Positions 12,063 through 21,725 of a DNA stretch of 64,000 bases are shown here, piece by piece. The notes beneath the pieces are model-generated. The model was not told the origin of the DNA, did no database searches, and saw nothing but the letters and a program-made list of their open reading frames with translations. The position numbers and the translations under genes are program-made. Origin of the DNA: Heterobilharzia americana (taxonomy: Eukaryota > Platyhelminthes > Trematoda > Strigeidida > Schistosomatidae); the NCBI GenBank assembly GCA_944470555.2, contig OX104132.1, positions 19,539,755-19,603,754 of the forward strand, given 5' to 3'. The number at the start of each line of letters is the position of its first letter. Positions within the stretch are counted from its first letter, which is position 1.

Positions 12063-12080
12063 TGCTTCTGTTCATGAATA

Positions 12081-13450
12081 CATGAAAAGGTTTGTCATCA
12101 ATTTTTTATTCAAATTTTGTTGCAAAAAACTTTATTGACGTTGATTTGTCGTTATAAAACGACAGTAACCAGTCACTTTGATAGTATTTTGACCACAGGT
12201 TTATTTTGAAGCAGTTATTTATAGGCTTTTCTGTTATTTAAACTTCGACAGTGTGGACTGTAGGCTTTATCTTCTCAATGTCTTTTTTACAGTTTTCTCA
12301 TCGCATAAACTCTTTTGCTGCACTTGAGTTGAATCATTTTTTTTACAAAAGCCTGAAATCAAGGTGGGAAGATAAGTTTTGAAACACAACTAAGAATCTA
12401 AGAAGATTACTAATGAAGCTATCAGGAATATCCATGGTATTATGGAATTATATTGTTGATACTGGATGTTGATTGAAGATGAACTGATAACCTAGCTCTG
12501 AGGAATAATATAGGAGTAAAACTTGGGCACTGTGTTAGATTGTAACATCATGACATGAATATAGACATAAATTACTTGCAAAACGTTATCCACTAGAGGG
12601 TACTGTTTCACTATGTGGCATTTCTAATGAACAGGCCAAAATAGGAACTAGGTGTGAGTTATCTACTCGGCACTTTACCAGCTGAGCCAGAAGAACCAAC
12701 TACTGATCAGGTTTCAACCTCTCATTATTCTAAGGATAAGGTTGAACGAAAGCTATACCTGTGGGAGATTATTTGCATTCTCATACACTGTTCAATAAAT
12801 TAATCGATAATAAAAATGGTGGAAAATTTACTGTTTTCACTTTGCTTCACACTGTAAGCAGTCTGCTTGTTCCAAGTTATATTATAGGAGGAATATATCA
12901 CACAGAAAGTTAGAGCCAAGGTGGTTAGTCTTAGGAGCTTAACGGCAGGCTAGAGTTAAGCAGACAGAATCCTGGACTTTAGGTGAGGGATCCATAAAAT
13001 ATTTTTCTACATCTAAAAGACTTAGAGTTGAGTTGAGGACGAAATGAAATTGCTGAGGCTGGGAATACTATCGGTCAGCTGAACTGAAAAGATGTTTGCA
13101 TCAAATCTGAAGGATCAGTGTCCACAAACGTTAAGAGTAAAATTTTTATTGAAAAAGATATGCTGCACTTTGTTGGATAGTTAAATTGTAATCAAGAGAT
13201 AAGGCATTTTTCTGTTATCTGACCATACAGTTACAGTACTAGCTCTGAAAAGTGAACACATCTCTTTAAATGCGGTGAGTCAAAATTGTCAAAAATAAGT
13301 TTAGAACCTCCTTTAAGACTGTATGACCTCACTATGTAATAGGGTAAATGATGACATATAACGCAAATTGACACTTTTTGTACGACTGTTTTTAAAACAG
13401 TATCTGAAATACCGAGAACATTTTAGGCAAATCTATCTATGTTATGGCTT
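12081..13450. other. Non-coding DNA with a weak tRNA-like trace
   Basis: No gene seen. On the minus strand near 12,650-12,705 there is an A-box-like TGGCTCAGCTGGTAAAGTGC, but no acceptable B box or cloverleaf follows. It is at most a tRNA-derived relic. Confidence 0.4.
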
Positions 13451-13640
13451 GTAATTAGTCGTCGTTGATTAGACGGAACTGATCAGCCTCTAGTGGATAG
13501 GGTTCTGGTATTTGAAGCGATAAATCCTGCCTTTTGATTTTGGTGGGAACAACATCACTCAGCGATATGCAGGTACATCCAACTGATGAGTCTCAAATAG
13601 GACGAGATGAACATCCTAAATTCCATTGCTGGCAGCTATG
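13451..13640 (+). repeat. Sm-alpha-like SINE remnant with hammerhead segment
   Basis: The hammerhead part (about 13,571-13,630) reads GGTACATCCAA, CTGATGA, GTCTCAAATAGGAC, GAGAT, a segment ending in ATC, then CTAAATTCCATTGC. The first core box is perfect and stem II pairs well, and ATC is an acceptable cleavage triplet. The second core box is GAGA instead of GAAA and stem I is weakened. The upstream body shares words such as GGGAACAACA and GATCAGCCTCTA with the remnant at 11,640-12,080. Confidence 0.55.
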
Positions 13641-13723
13641 TTTCAATAACACCAGCTTTCTGCCTAAAGGATGATTGTAATGGAATCTTGACTGAATGTA
13701 GTCGTCTAGATGGAGTGGAACAC

Positions 13724-14680
13724 AGAGTTTGAAGCGAATATGCATTTTCGGTAAATTCTTATCAGGATTTAAATTTATATTTACAAATTATTCAGCATAG
13801 CCATTTGTTATCAATTTTGTTAAATTAATTCGGGTATATGAATTAGAAGATAACACTATGTTTGAAATTCACTACTCGCTGTTTGGTGCCATTTCAGTTG
13901 AAGGATAGGCTTCCTAATCTGATCACATCTGTGTACATTTATAAATTTAACTGCTCCTGTGGAGATAATTACATTGACAGAACGACTCGGTAAGCCTACC
14001 ATAGCTTCATTGAGCACTCTTCAGCGTGTTTAAGTAAAGGAACAGTGAAATCCTTCAAAAGCTCAATGCTCGCCCATCTAGTAGATAGTGAGCATAAGAT
14101 TGACAAAACCTCAGCATTTACTATTATTTACAAAGTCCCATCAAAATACTCCAACTTCGTGCGCCTGCAATTGCTAAGCTTAGCACAACCCGTAGCAATT
14201 AGAATTTTCAAACCCTATTTATGTATTCAGACATGTTTGTTCGTTCCCTTTCTCTCGCATGGCCTTCAACTTCAACTCAGATACAATCACAATAATTTTT
14301 TCCTCAGTCACCTGGATAAATGTAAATATTATCTCTGTCTATACTCTTGTCATTGTCAAACTATTTTTCACCCTTAGTTACGTTATTGATTGGGAATTAT
14401 AACATTTAGAAAAATCTGATTGTTATGCAACACTAATTTTATTTCCCTCTTTCCCTGCACACACACAATTCATTCACACACCAACTAGGATTGACTATTG
14501 AGAATATATAAACTTCCCAGATTTCCTTTTGCTATTGTCACCTTTACTGTTATCTTCTAATTCATATACCCGAATTAATTGAATCATGTTGATATCAAAT
14601 GACTATGTTGAATAATTTGTACATGTAAATGTAAAGCCTGACGAGAATCTACCGAAAATGCGTATTCGCTTCAAACTCTG
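13724..14680 (+). mobile_element. Penelope-like element 3' fragment between inverted arms
   Basis: A PLE endonuclease fragment is bracketed by two 131-bp arms (13,724-13,854 and 14,550-14,680) that are imperfect inverted copies of each other. Shared words include GAGTTTGAAGCGAATA and AATTCGGGTATATGAA. PLEs are known for unusual terminal repeats (pseudo-LTRs) that can lie in direct or inverted arrangement. No RT domain is present, so only the 3' part was inserted or survived. Confidence 0.65.
13931..14377 (+). pseudogene. PLE GIY-YIG endonuclease fragment
   Basis: This would nick target DNA for PLE retrotransposition. One frame gives VYIYKFNCSCGDNYIDRTTR, which corresponds to the cysteine-rich start and the YIGRT motif of PLE GIY-YIG domains (G changed to D here). 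A TAA at 13,991-13,993 interrupts the frame, after which it stays open to 14,377. The downstream part includes a short conserved block AQPVAIRIFKPYLCIQ. The domain is truncated and has a premature stop, so it is non-functional. Confidence 0.65.
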
Positions 14681-15519
14681 TCTTTTAATTATCACAATGG
14701 GAATATTTAAATTATCTAGATGGATATTTGTCTAAATGATAAGCTTTTTGGAGCTTTTAACCGTCGTCTTATTTGTAGAAGCATTTTCAGTAATTTAAAC
14801 GATGTTGGAAACAGGATGATATCGTTCTTTGGATATAATTTCCGGGTGTCAGTGTTTTAGTGGCGTCAAAATGTAACAGTTTAGCAAAGATTGTTTAACC
14901 TTCACGCTCATGGAAATGAAGAGATTCAGAAGAGATATTTTCAGAAAGTATGAAGGAGCAAGTGACAAGTGATCACTCATACAGACTGATTGGAAGTCAC
15001 TGCTTGCCATATAGTTTGCGCAATAGTGATGAAATAGCAACTGAAATCGGAATGAACGAGGAAAGATATTGCCAAGGATGGTAACCTACTGCCTTAATAT
15101 GCAAACTTTGTGCATAGAGACCTGGCCTAAGGATGGATTTTCCCAGAAGGAACTGAATTTCAGGATAAACAATCATTCAGTGGTCAGGTTTATGTCGTAA
15201 AAGGTCAAAGTCTATATTTGATTGCACAGGCGATCCTGAGGTTCCCGACGAAATTACTTTTTCTTAAGTAAGGGAAAAGTAGCCCATACATAAGCGAGTG
15301 TGCTGTTTGAAATTTAAGTGAGTTCTACGGAAAATAACTACGTATTTTGTAATGAGAATATGACGTGCTGAGCAAGGATTTATGGAGCTCGAATTAATGT
15401 TCTATTTTTTAATTGAGTCACTCCTCTCTGTGGGGCCGAATATGCTCTCAAGAAAGGTGTATATGTCTTTGACAATCGAGGACACAATGTTGATAAATAG
15501 AAGATCAATAAGATCAAAA
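14681..15519. other. AT-rich non-coding DNA, nothing recognised
   Basis: No splice-bounded exon, RNA gene or repeat could be identified; the open frames here are short and not protein-like. Confidence 0.5.
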
Positions 15520-15670
15520 GTAACGCGCTGGCCACGGAACCTCAAGGTCCTGGGTTCTGCTGTGCACTACTGAGGAGTCACACTAGGACGAGACAGCTGT
15601 TTAGCGCTCTCAGGTTTCCAATGTTCCTCCAGCTGATGTTAATCCATAGTGATCACCAACTGGAAATACA
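15520..15670 (+). repeat. Single SINE-like repeat with hammerhead-like core
   Basis: A tRNA-like head (GGCCACGGAACCTCAAGGTC followed by the B-box-like GGTCCTGGGTTC) runs into a body with CTGAGGA, then GTCACACTAGGAC, then GAGACAG, and ends in CCTCCAGCTGATGT. It is the plus-strand arm of the same repeat that forms fold-back pairs elsewhere in the window. Confidence 0.55.
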
Positions 15671-15932
15671 ATAGCCAAAGTAAGGCAAAACGTAGTTGTT
15701 TCAACATTGAAAGTCAGTGTACTGGGTAAATGGAGATCAAATCAAGTGGATATTTTTCTCTGGTGGGATGGTAACCATTCTAGTGGTATTTGTACAATGA
15801 AATTAAAGGGAACGGAACAATCACACTATAAGGGGGCATATTCCAGAGATAGTGACTCATCTACATAATCTATATGGAGTATGAAAGTGTGTTTGTTTAC
15901 TTTGAGTGAAATAATCACTAACTGGCGATCAG

Positions 15933-16767
15933 TTATTATTATTATTATTATTAGTCCCTTGGGTTCCTAGTGGAACATAGGGCTTCAGTAGCACGTCTCC
16001 AGTGACCTCTGTTCTCCGAGATCTTTTGAACCTGGTTCCACGACAGCCCACAACCTCTCATTTCCTCCTCGCATGACCTCCTCCATGTCACCCTTGGACG
16101 TCCAACTCGTCGCTTCCCATGGGGATTCCACTCGAGGGCCTGACGCGTGATGTCCTCAGTCGGCCTTCTCAGTGCATGGCCAATCCATCTCCACTTCTTC
16201 CTGCATATTTGTTGGGTGATAGGTTCTTGGTTGGTTCGTTCCCAGAGTTCCTTGTTGCTTATTTTTTCTGGCCATCTGATCTTCAGCAGCGAGCCAGCGT
16301 AAGCAGTTGTTGATGAATGTCTGTAGTTTATTGGAAATGCCTTTCGTGACGCGCCAAGTCTCTGAGCCATACAAGAGCACTGACTTGACGTTGGTGTTGA
16401 AAATCCGTATCTTGTTCCACATGCTGAGTGCGGAAGATCCCCACACTGGTTTCAGGCTAATGAACGCCTGTCTTGCTTTTCTGATTCTGACTTTGACGTC
16501 CTCGTCCGTCCCGCCTGTAGTTGAAACAGTGCTTCCTAGATAAGTGAAGGAGGTTACTTCCTTCAAGTTTCTCCCGTTGACGGTGATTGGAGTTTGTTGT
16601 TGTTGTTGATGTTGGTGGTGCGGTATCTTCATCACTTCTGTCTTCTCTATATTCACCCGAAGTCCCGTCTTAGCTGCCTCTTCTGTCAACTTGTTAGTTT
16701 TTGCCTGCAGATCTTCAAGTTTATGTGACATTAGGCATAAGTCATCGGCGAAATCCAAGTCTTCTAG
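15933..16767 (-). mobile_element. RTE-clade non-LTR retrotransposon, 5'-truncated
   Basis: A minus-strand copy, 0.83 kb, ending in a (TAA)n tail seen as (TTA)n at 15,933-15,952 on the plus strand. Microsatellite-like 3' tails are typical of RTE elements such as schistosome SR2. It starts within the RT palm (FADD box) and keeps the C-terminal region. It is 5'-truncated, as usual for incomplete reverse transcription. It forms a long inverted repeat with the 3' part of the plus copy at 18,270-21,559. Confidence 0.85.
15951..16758 (-). pseudogene. RTE ORF fragment: RT motif C to C-terminus
   Basis: It begins with MDFADDLCLMSHKLEDLQAK, which contains the catalytic FADD box of the RT palm. Thumb and connection sequence follow (NGRNLKEVTSFTYLGSTVS; KSVLLYGSETWRVTKG), then the RTE C-terminal basic region (GKRRVGRPRVTWRR; WRRATEALCSTRNPRD). 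The frame changes once between about 16,156 and 16,370, so two overlapping frames share the protein. It is better preserved in residues than the longer plus copy but lacks EN and most of RT. Confidence 0.8.
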
Positions 16768-18269
16768 AATCAGTTATAATGAAGTCATATTTAAATCGGG
16801 TAAAAAATCATGTGAATACCATAACGAATAGCAAATAGAAAATGTGGAGTGTTTAAAATGACTACTGGTATGAGTATGAATAAACAAGGGCATAAAACTA
16901 ATAACAAATTAAAGTGAATGTTTGTCATTCAGTTTAGGGAGACAAAGGGAAAGAATGGAGTGAAATAGGATGCGATAGGATGGGACGTGAAAATTTCAAA
17001 TTTATGGTAGAAATTATCATAAAGAACGTGTTGATGCAATTTTGGGTAGAGCTAGACAAAAGGATGCACATGTTTCTTTTGAACATGGCAAGCGAGATTT
17101 TGCAATGATTCCTACTTCTTTGGGGAGACAATAAGAAGCACAACACACTGAGTGTCTCTAAAGGCCACCTTACCAGCTGCTGAAATAACCAATCAGGCTT
17201 TTTGTTTCGACTGGGAAGGTGGTTTTTCACAAAGTAAAGAAACGCAGTTAGTTGTCTCAGAGGTTGTTCAGGTGGCCTTTAAAACTACTCAGCATGTCAC
17301 GGTGAAAGTGTGCTCTACTTTGGTTTCATGTCCACTGTTTACTAAATATCCTAGAACTAGACTGCTAGTGAATTTTGTCGTTCCTTTCCCGAAGACAGCT
17401 GGAACTATTCATTAGCAAGCCTAGATAAAACAGTTCCGGTGCGGTCTATGTAAGTAGATCCACAGAAACTTGTCTCAGGCTATTTAAACTACTGTGTTAG
17501 GAAGACGAATTTTGTTAGTATGCAGTGCTTCTAACCGCTAAAAGTGATATTTAAATAATCGAACAAGGCCACCGAACAACTTATTGTGTATATTTGTTTA
17601 CTTTGGTTTACTCAGTGCCAATTGATCTCTAAGCCCACTATAGTAAAGCGAGATGTTAATGATGATTGAATTCTACATTTTCCCTGCACAATTACAGGTA
17701 GTATCTGTATTTTAAGGCCATAGGTAATCATGTTCACTATAAGGTACTAAGGTTACCGTTAGCCTGTAACAGATATGAGGAGGTAGTATCTGGGAATAAC
17801 AGCCATCTATTCCATTTAGTACTTTAGTAAAAAAGAAGATAAACTTGCTAATGTAACCAAGAACCTGTTCAGTATACATAAATTAAAATATCACTGTTTG
17901 TTCTCCATGATATTGGGGTGTTTTAGCAAACTATCAGGCTTCCAAATTTTGAAATGTATCAATTTAAACTTGTGATATCTATTAATAGACAAATGAGTTA
18001 CGTAACATAGGTTATTCGGAAGTAACTTGGTAAGACATAAATGAATTATAGAAACTGGTAAGTCTAACCCATTACGGCTATTTGATATTTTCATCATTTC
18101 CTTGTCCCAAGGGGAGTATTAATGTATTCAGCTTTGACTTTTTGGGGCAATATATGGAAGAAGATATATATAAGAAGCCGGATTAATATGTATCAGTAAT
18201 TATTAGGTTATCAAAATTAACGATGTCAGTATACTTAAGTAACCTCACCTGGTTAACTAGTTCACTAGT
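16768..18269. other. Spacer between the two RTE copies
   Basis: No gene was supported. Bases 17,152-17,415 hold an 87-codon plus-strand open frame, and its first part lies inside an imperfect hairpin whose arms are AAAGGCCACC (about 17,158) and GGTGGCCTTT (about 17,273). The frame has no recognisable motif or splice site. Confidence 0.4.
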
Positions 18270-18487
18270 TACTAGCCGGTCCTAAGCCCGAGTAAACAGG
18301 GAAGGTTGGGTGTAGGGCTAGCAGCCCTACCTCGTAAAACAAATCTAACCGCTAAAGAAACACTCTTCAAAGCACAAACAAAATTTAAAAACAAAAACAA
18401 AATTATTCCTGGCTGGAATCGAAGAGGCGAAATGATGCCGGTTGGTCAAGCCTTCGGGAAGCCAGTTGGCCGGTGTGTCATCTCTCG

Positions 18488-19260
18488 ATGAAAGCGAAAG
18501 TAAACGTGGGGACATGGAATGTCCACACAATGTTTGAACCCAGCAAGGCAGCCCAGATTGCAAACGAGATGAAGAGGTATCACAATGAAGTGATAGGAAT
18601 TTGCGAAAGCAGATGGAATGGAGTGGACTCTCCAAACTGTCAACTGCAGAATCAATAATCCACTCCGATATTGTCACCCAGACGACAACCATGAGCACAC
18701 TGAGTTATCGAGTGGCTATCATGATGTCCCCAAGAGCATCGAAGGCTCTCATGCAGTGGGAACCAATCTCCTCCATCAGGAGCATCACAGCGGAATTCAA
18801 CTCAAAAGGAAGGAAGGTCACAATCATACAATGCTATGCACCTACAAATAATGCAGATGAAGAGAAAAAGGAGGAATTCCACAGACAACTTCAATCAACA
18901 CTGGACAAGACACCACCTCAGTTGGCGATATCAAAATTCTGATGGGTGAGATGACTTGAATGCCAAACTGGGAGCGGAAAACACAGGAAGAGAACTAACC
19001 ATGGGCCGAGAAGCGCTCGGTGAGGTGATGAACGAGAATGGAGAATTGTTTGCAGAATTCTGTGCATTCAACGATTTGGTGATTGGAGTCAGGCAGTGTG
19101 TTCAAGCACAAGGATATCCAGAAAGCGGGCGACATGGATTTCACCAGACACCAGGATACACTAAAAGTCAGATCGACTTCATCTCGATGTGAAGAAAGTG
19201 GAGACTCAGTCAGCCTACTTGACACAAGGTCAAGAAGAGGAGCAGATGTAGGTTCAGACC
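18488..19260 (+). pseudogene. RTE apurinic-type endonuclease domain, frameshifted
   Basis: The APE-like endonuclease nicks the target for target-primed reverse transcription. The first strand motif is VNVGTWNVHTMFEPSKAAQI, followed by VIGICESRWNG (catalytic E) in the same frame. After a frame change come VTIIQCYAPTNNADEEKK and, in further frames, SQIDFI and RGADVGSDH, the last holding the C-terminal catalytic DH pair. At least three frame changes are needed to follow it. Confidence 0.75.
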
Positions 19261-19667
19261 ACTTACAGTCTAGTGAAAGGAACCTTCCAAATCAAGTTGA
19301 AAGCCTTCAAGGAAGCTGGTGATAGACCACAGTCCAAGTACAACACTCGGATACTGAAGGACGAAACTACACAGGAAATCTTTACGGCAGCCACCAAGAC
19401 AAAATTGGCGACATTGAGCAACACCCTGGAAGGATCACGCGTGAAAGAACACTGGAACTCTTTGGAAGCTATGTGGAAAGAAACCTGCACAGCCGTATTA
19501 GGAAGGAAGAAGAAAGTAGACAAGTAATGGATCTCTGTGGACAAATGAAAGGTGATAGAGCAGGGATAGGAGGATGGTGAAACAGAAGGTAAACCAGTGC
19601 AAGGATGCACAACGACAAGAGGAACTGAGTACAATGTATAAAACACTGGACAAAGAAGTGAAGAAGA

Positions 19668-20780
19668 GTGCACGCAAAGACAAAAGACACTTCTTCGACA
19701 TACTGGCAGGTTAAGCAGAACAGGCTGCTGGTAGGAGACAGAGATCTGACAACATTACATCAAATAACCAGGTTGCTATCATGGAAGAGACCAACACAGA
19801 CGAAACCAATAAAAGATGATGAAGGAAATTCGATTACCAAAGAAGAGAAACAAAGGAAACGATGGGTGGACCACTTCAAGAAGCTCTTGAATCGACCACC
19901 ACCTGCACTTCGTCCAGAAATACCACCTGCAGCCGCTGAATTACAAGTGAACATAAATCCTCCAATGAAAATGGAAGTCCTGAACGCCATAAAGCTACTG
20001 AAATGCGGGAAAGCAGCAGGACCAGATGGAATCCCTCTAGAAGCACTGAAAACAGATGCAGGAAGGACAGCGGACATGCTCACACCACACCACTATTGCA
20101 GAAGGTCTGGAAGGAAGAGAAGGTACCTGACGATTGGAAGAAGGGTTACCTTGTCAAACTGCAGAAGAAGGGAGACCTCAGTGTTTGCAAGAACTGGTGC
20201 GGAATCACTCTCCTGTCCACCCAACAAGCAAAATATTAAGCCGCATCATCCTGGAGAGGCCAAAGGATGCTCTGGATTCAAAACTACTACCAGAACCGGC
20301 TGGCTTCAGGAAGTACAAATCATGTGCGGACCAAATTGCAGTGCTACGCCATGCACCATCATAGAACACAGTATAGAATAGCAGTCAGCACTACACCTCA
20401 ATTTCATCGACTTTGAGAAGGCCTTTGACAGCGTCGACCGAGAGGTAATTTGGAAGCTGCTTCAATACTACGGAGTACCGCAAACCTTTATCAGCCTCAT
20501 TCAACAACTATATGAAGACTCCACATGCCAGGTAATTCACAATGGACAGCTCAGCTCGGTGATGCATTTGAAGTGAAGACAGGAGTGAAACAGGGTTGCC
20601 TACTATCCCCCATGATATTCCTGATTGTGGTGGACTAGATCATGCAGCAAATAGTGGGGAGCGAGAAGAGGGGGATACACTGGACTGCGGAAAAGAACCT
20701 AGAAGACTTGGATTTCGCCAATGATGACTTGTACCTGATGCCACATAAACTTGAAGATCTACAGGCGAAAACTAACAAGT
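19668..20780 (+). pseudogene. RTE reverse transcriptase domain, broken
   Basis: An N-terminal frame runs through NAIKLLKCGKAAGPDGIPLE, a conserved pre-RT block (KAAGPDGI). RT motif A is seen as FIDFEKAFDSVDR near 20,404-20,440 in another frame. The motif before the palm (VKQGCLLSPMIF type) is present near 20,586 but crosses stops. The catalytic box reads DFANDDLYLM near 20,711, one residue longer than the usual FADD, which should destroy activity. Confidence 0.75.
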
Positions 20781-21530
20781 TTACAGGAGAGGCGAGGCAG
20801 CGAAGACGGACTTCAGTGAATATAGAGAAGACAGAGGTGATGAAGATATTCAACCAACAACACCACCAACAACAACAAACTCCAGTCACCATCAACGGGA
20901 GAAACTTAAAGGAAGTAACCTCCTTCACCTGTCTAGGAAGTACTGTTTCAACTACAGGCGGCAGTGGCACAGACGAGGATATCAAAGTCGAATCGGAAAG
21001 GCAAGCAAGATAGGCGTTCATTAGCCTGAAACCAGTGTGGAGATCTTCTGCACTCAGCATGTGGAACAGGATCCAGATTTCCAACACCAATGTCAAGTCA
21101 GTGCTCCTGTATGGTTGAGAGACTTGGCGCGTCACGAAAGGGATTTCCAATAAACTACAGACATTCATCAACAACTGCTTGTGCTCGCTACTGAAGATCA
21201 GATGGCCAGAAAGAATAAGCAACTAGGGAGTTCTGGGAACGAACCAACCAAGAACCCATCACGCAACAAATATGCACTGAAAGGAAGTGGAGATGGATTG
21301 CGCATGCACTGAGAAGGCCGGCTGCGAACATGACGTGTCAGGCCAGGCCCTCGAGTGGAACCCCCATGGGAAGCGACGAGTTGGGCGTAGGAGGTGAGGG
21401 TGACATGGAGGAGATGGTGCGAGGAGGAAATGCGAGCTTGTGGGCTGTCGTGGAGCCAGGTTCAAAAGATTTCAGAGAACAGAGTTCACTGGAGACGTGC
21501 TACTGAAGCCATATGTTCCACTAGGAACAC
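20781..21530 (+). pseudogene. RTE C-terminal region, broken
   Basis: NGRNLKEVTSFTCLGSTVS and FISLKPVWRSSALSMWNR are readable with stops between frames (a TAG near 21,010 and a TGA near 21,117). The final basic segment is followed by the 3' end GTTCCACTAGGAACAC shared by all RTE copies in the window. Confidence 0.7.
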
Positions 21531-21725
21531 AAACGAATAATAATAATTAATAATAATATACCTAAGTAAAACTTCTTCAGTATGTTTCCAAACATGAGAC
21601 CTTAAATTCTTGTGATAGATACAATAAAAGTATATTCTATGCACTGACTGTCGTATCACAAGTTTAAGAGGGCAGGAAGACTTTCCCACAAAAGTATTAG
21701 TGTGCCGCGACTTCATGCAATATTC

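Larger units (their letters stand above)
11640..12080. repeat. Inverted pair of Sm-alpha-like SINE remnants
   Basis: The left half (about 11,640-11,815, minus strand) and the right half (about 11,950-12,062, plus strand) share the flank CATACCGTCG and each end in a hammerhead-like segment with the 3' stem-I strand TGGATTCCAC. They lie head to tail in opposite orientation. The open frame over 11,757-12,077 is this repeat and not a gene. Confidence 0.6.
18270..21559 (+). mobile_element. RTE-clade non-LTR retrotransposon, nearly complete but broken
   Basis: A 3.3-kb plus-strand element with a 5' leader (GGGTGTAGGGCTAGCAGCCC region), an APE-type endonuclease, reverse transcriptase, the RTE C-terminal domain and a TAATAATAATTAATAATAAT tail. 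The order and motifs match schistosome SR2/SjR2-type RTE elements. Multiple frameshifts and stops mean it cannot make its own protein. The 3' 0.8 kb is the inverted partner of the element at 15,933-16,767. Confidence 0.85.

Noticed and set aside
16934..17415. Opposed open frames as a real gene pair
   Set aside because: They overlap each other, one covers a hairpin, and neither has motifs or exon borders.
19760..20083. Antisense open frame over the RTE reverse transcriptase
   Set aside because: A shadow of the plus-strand RT reading frame.
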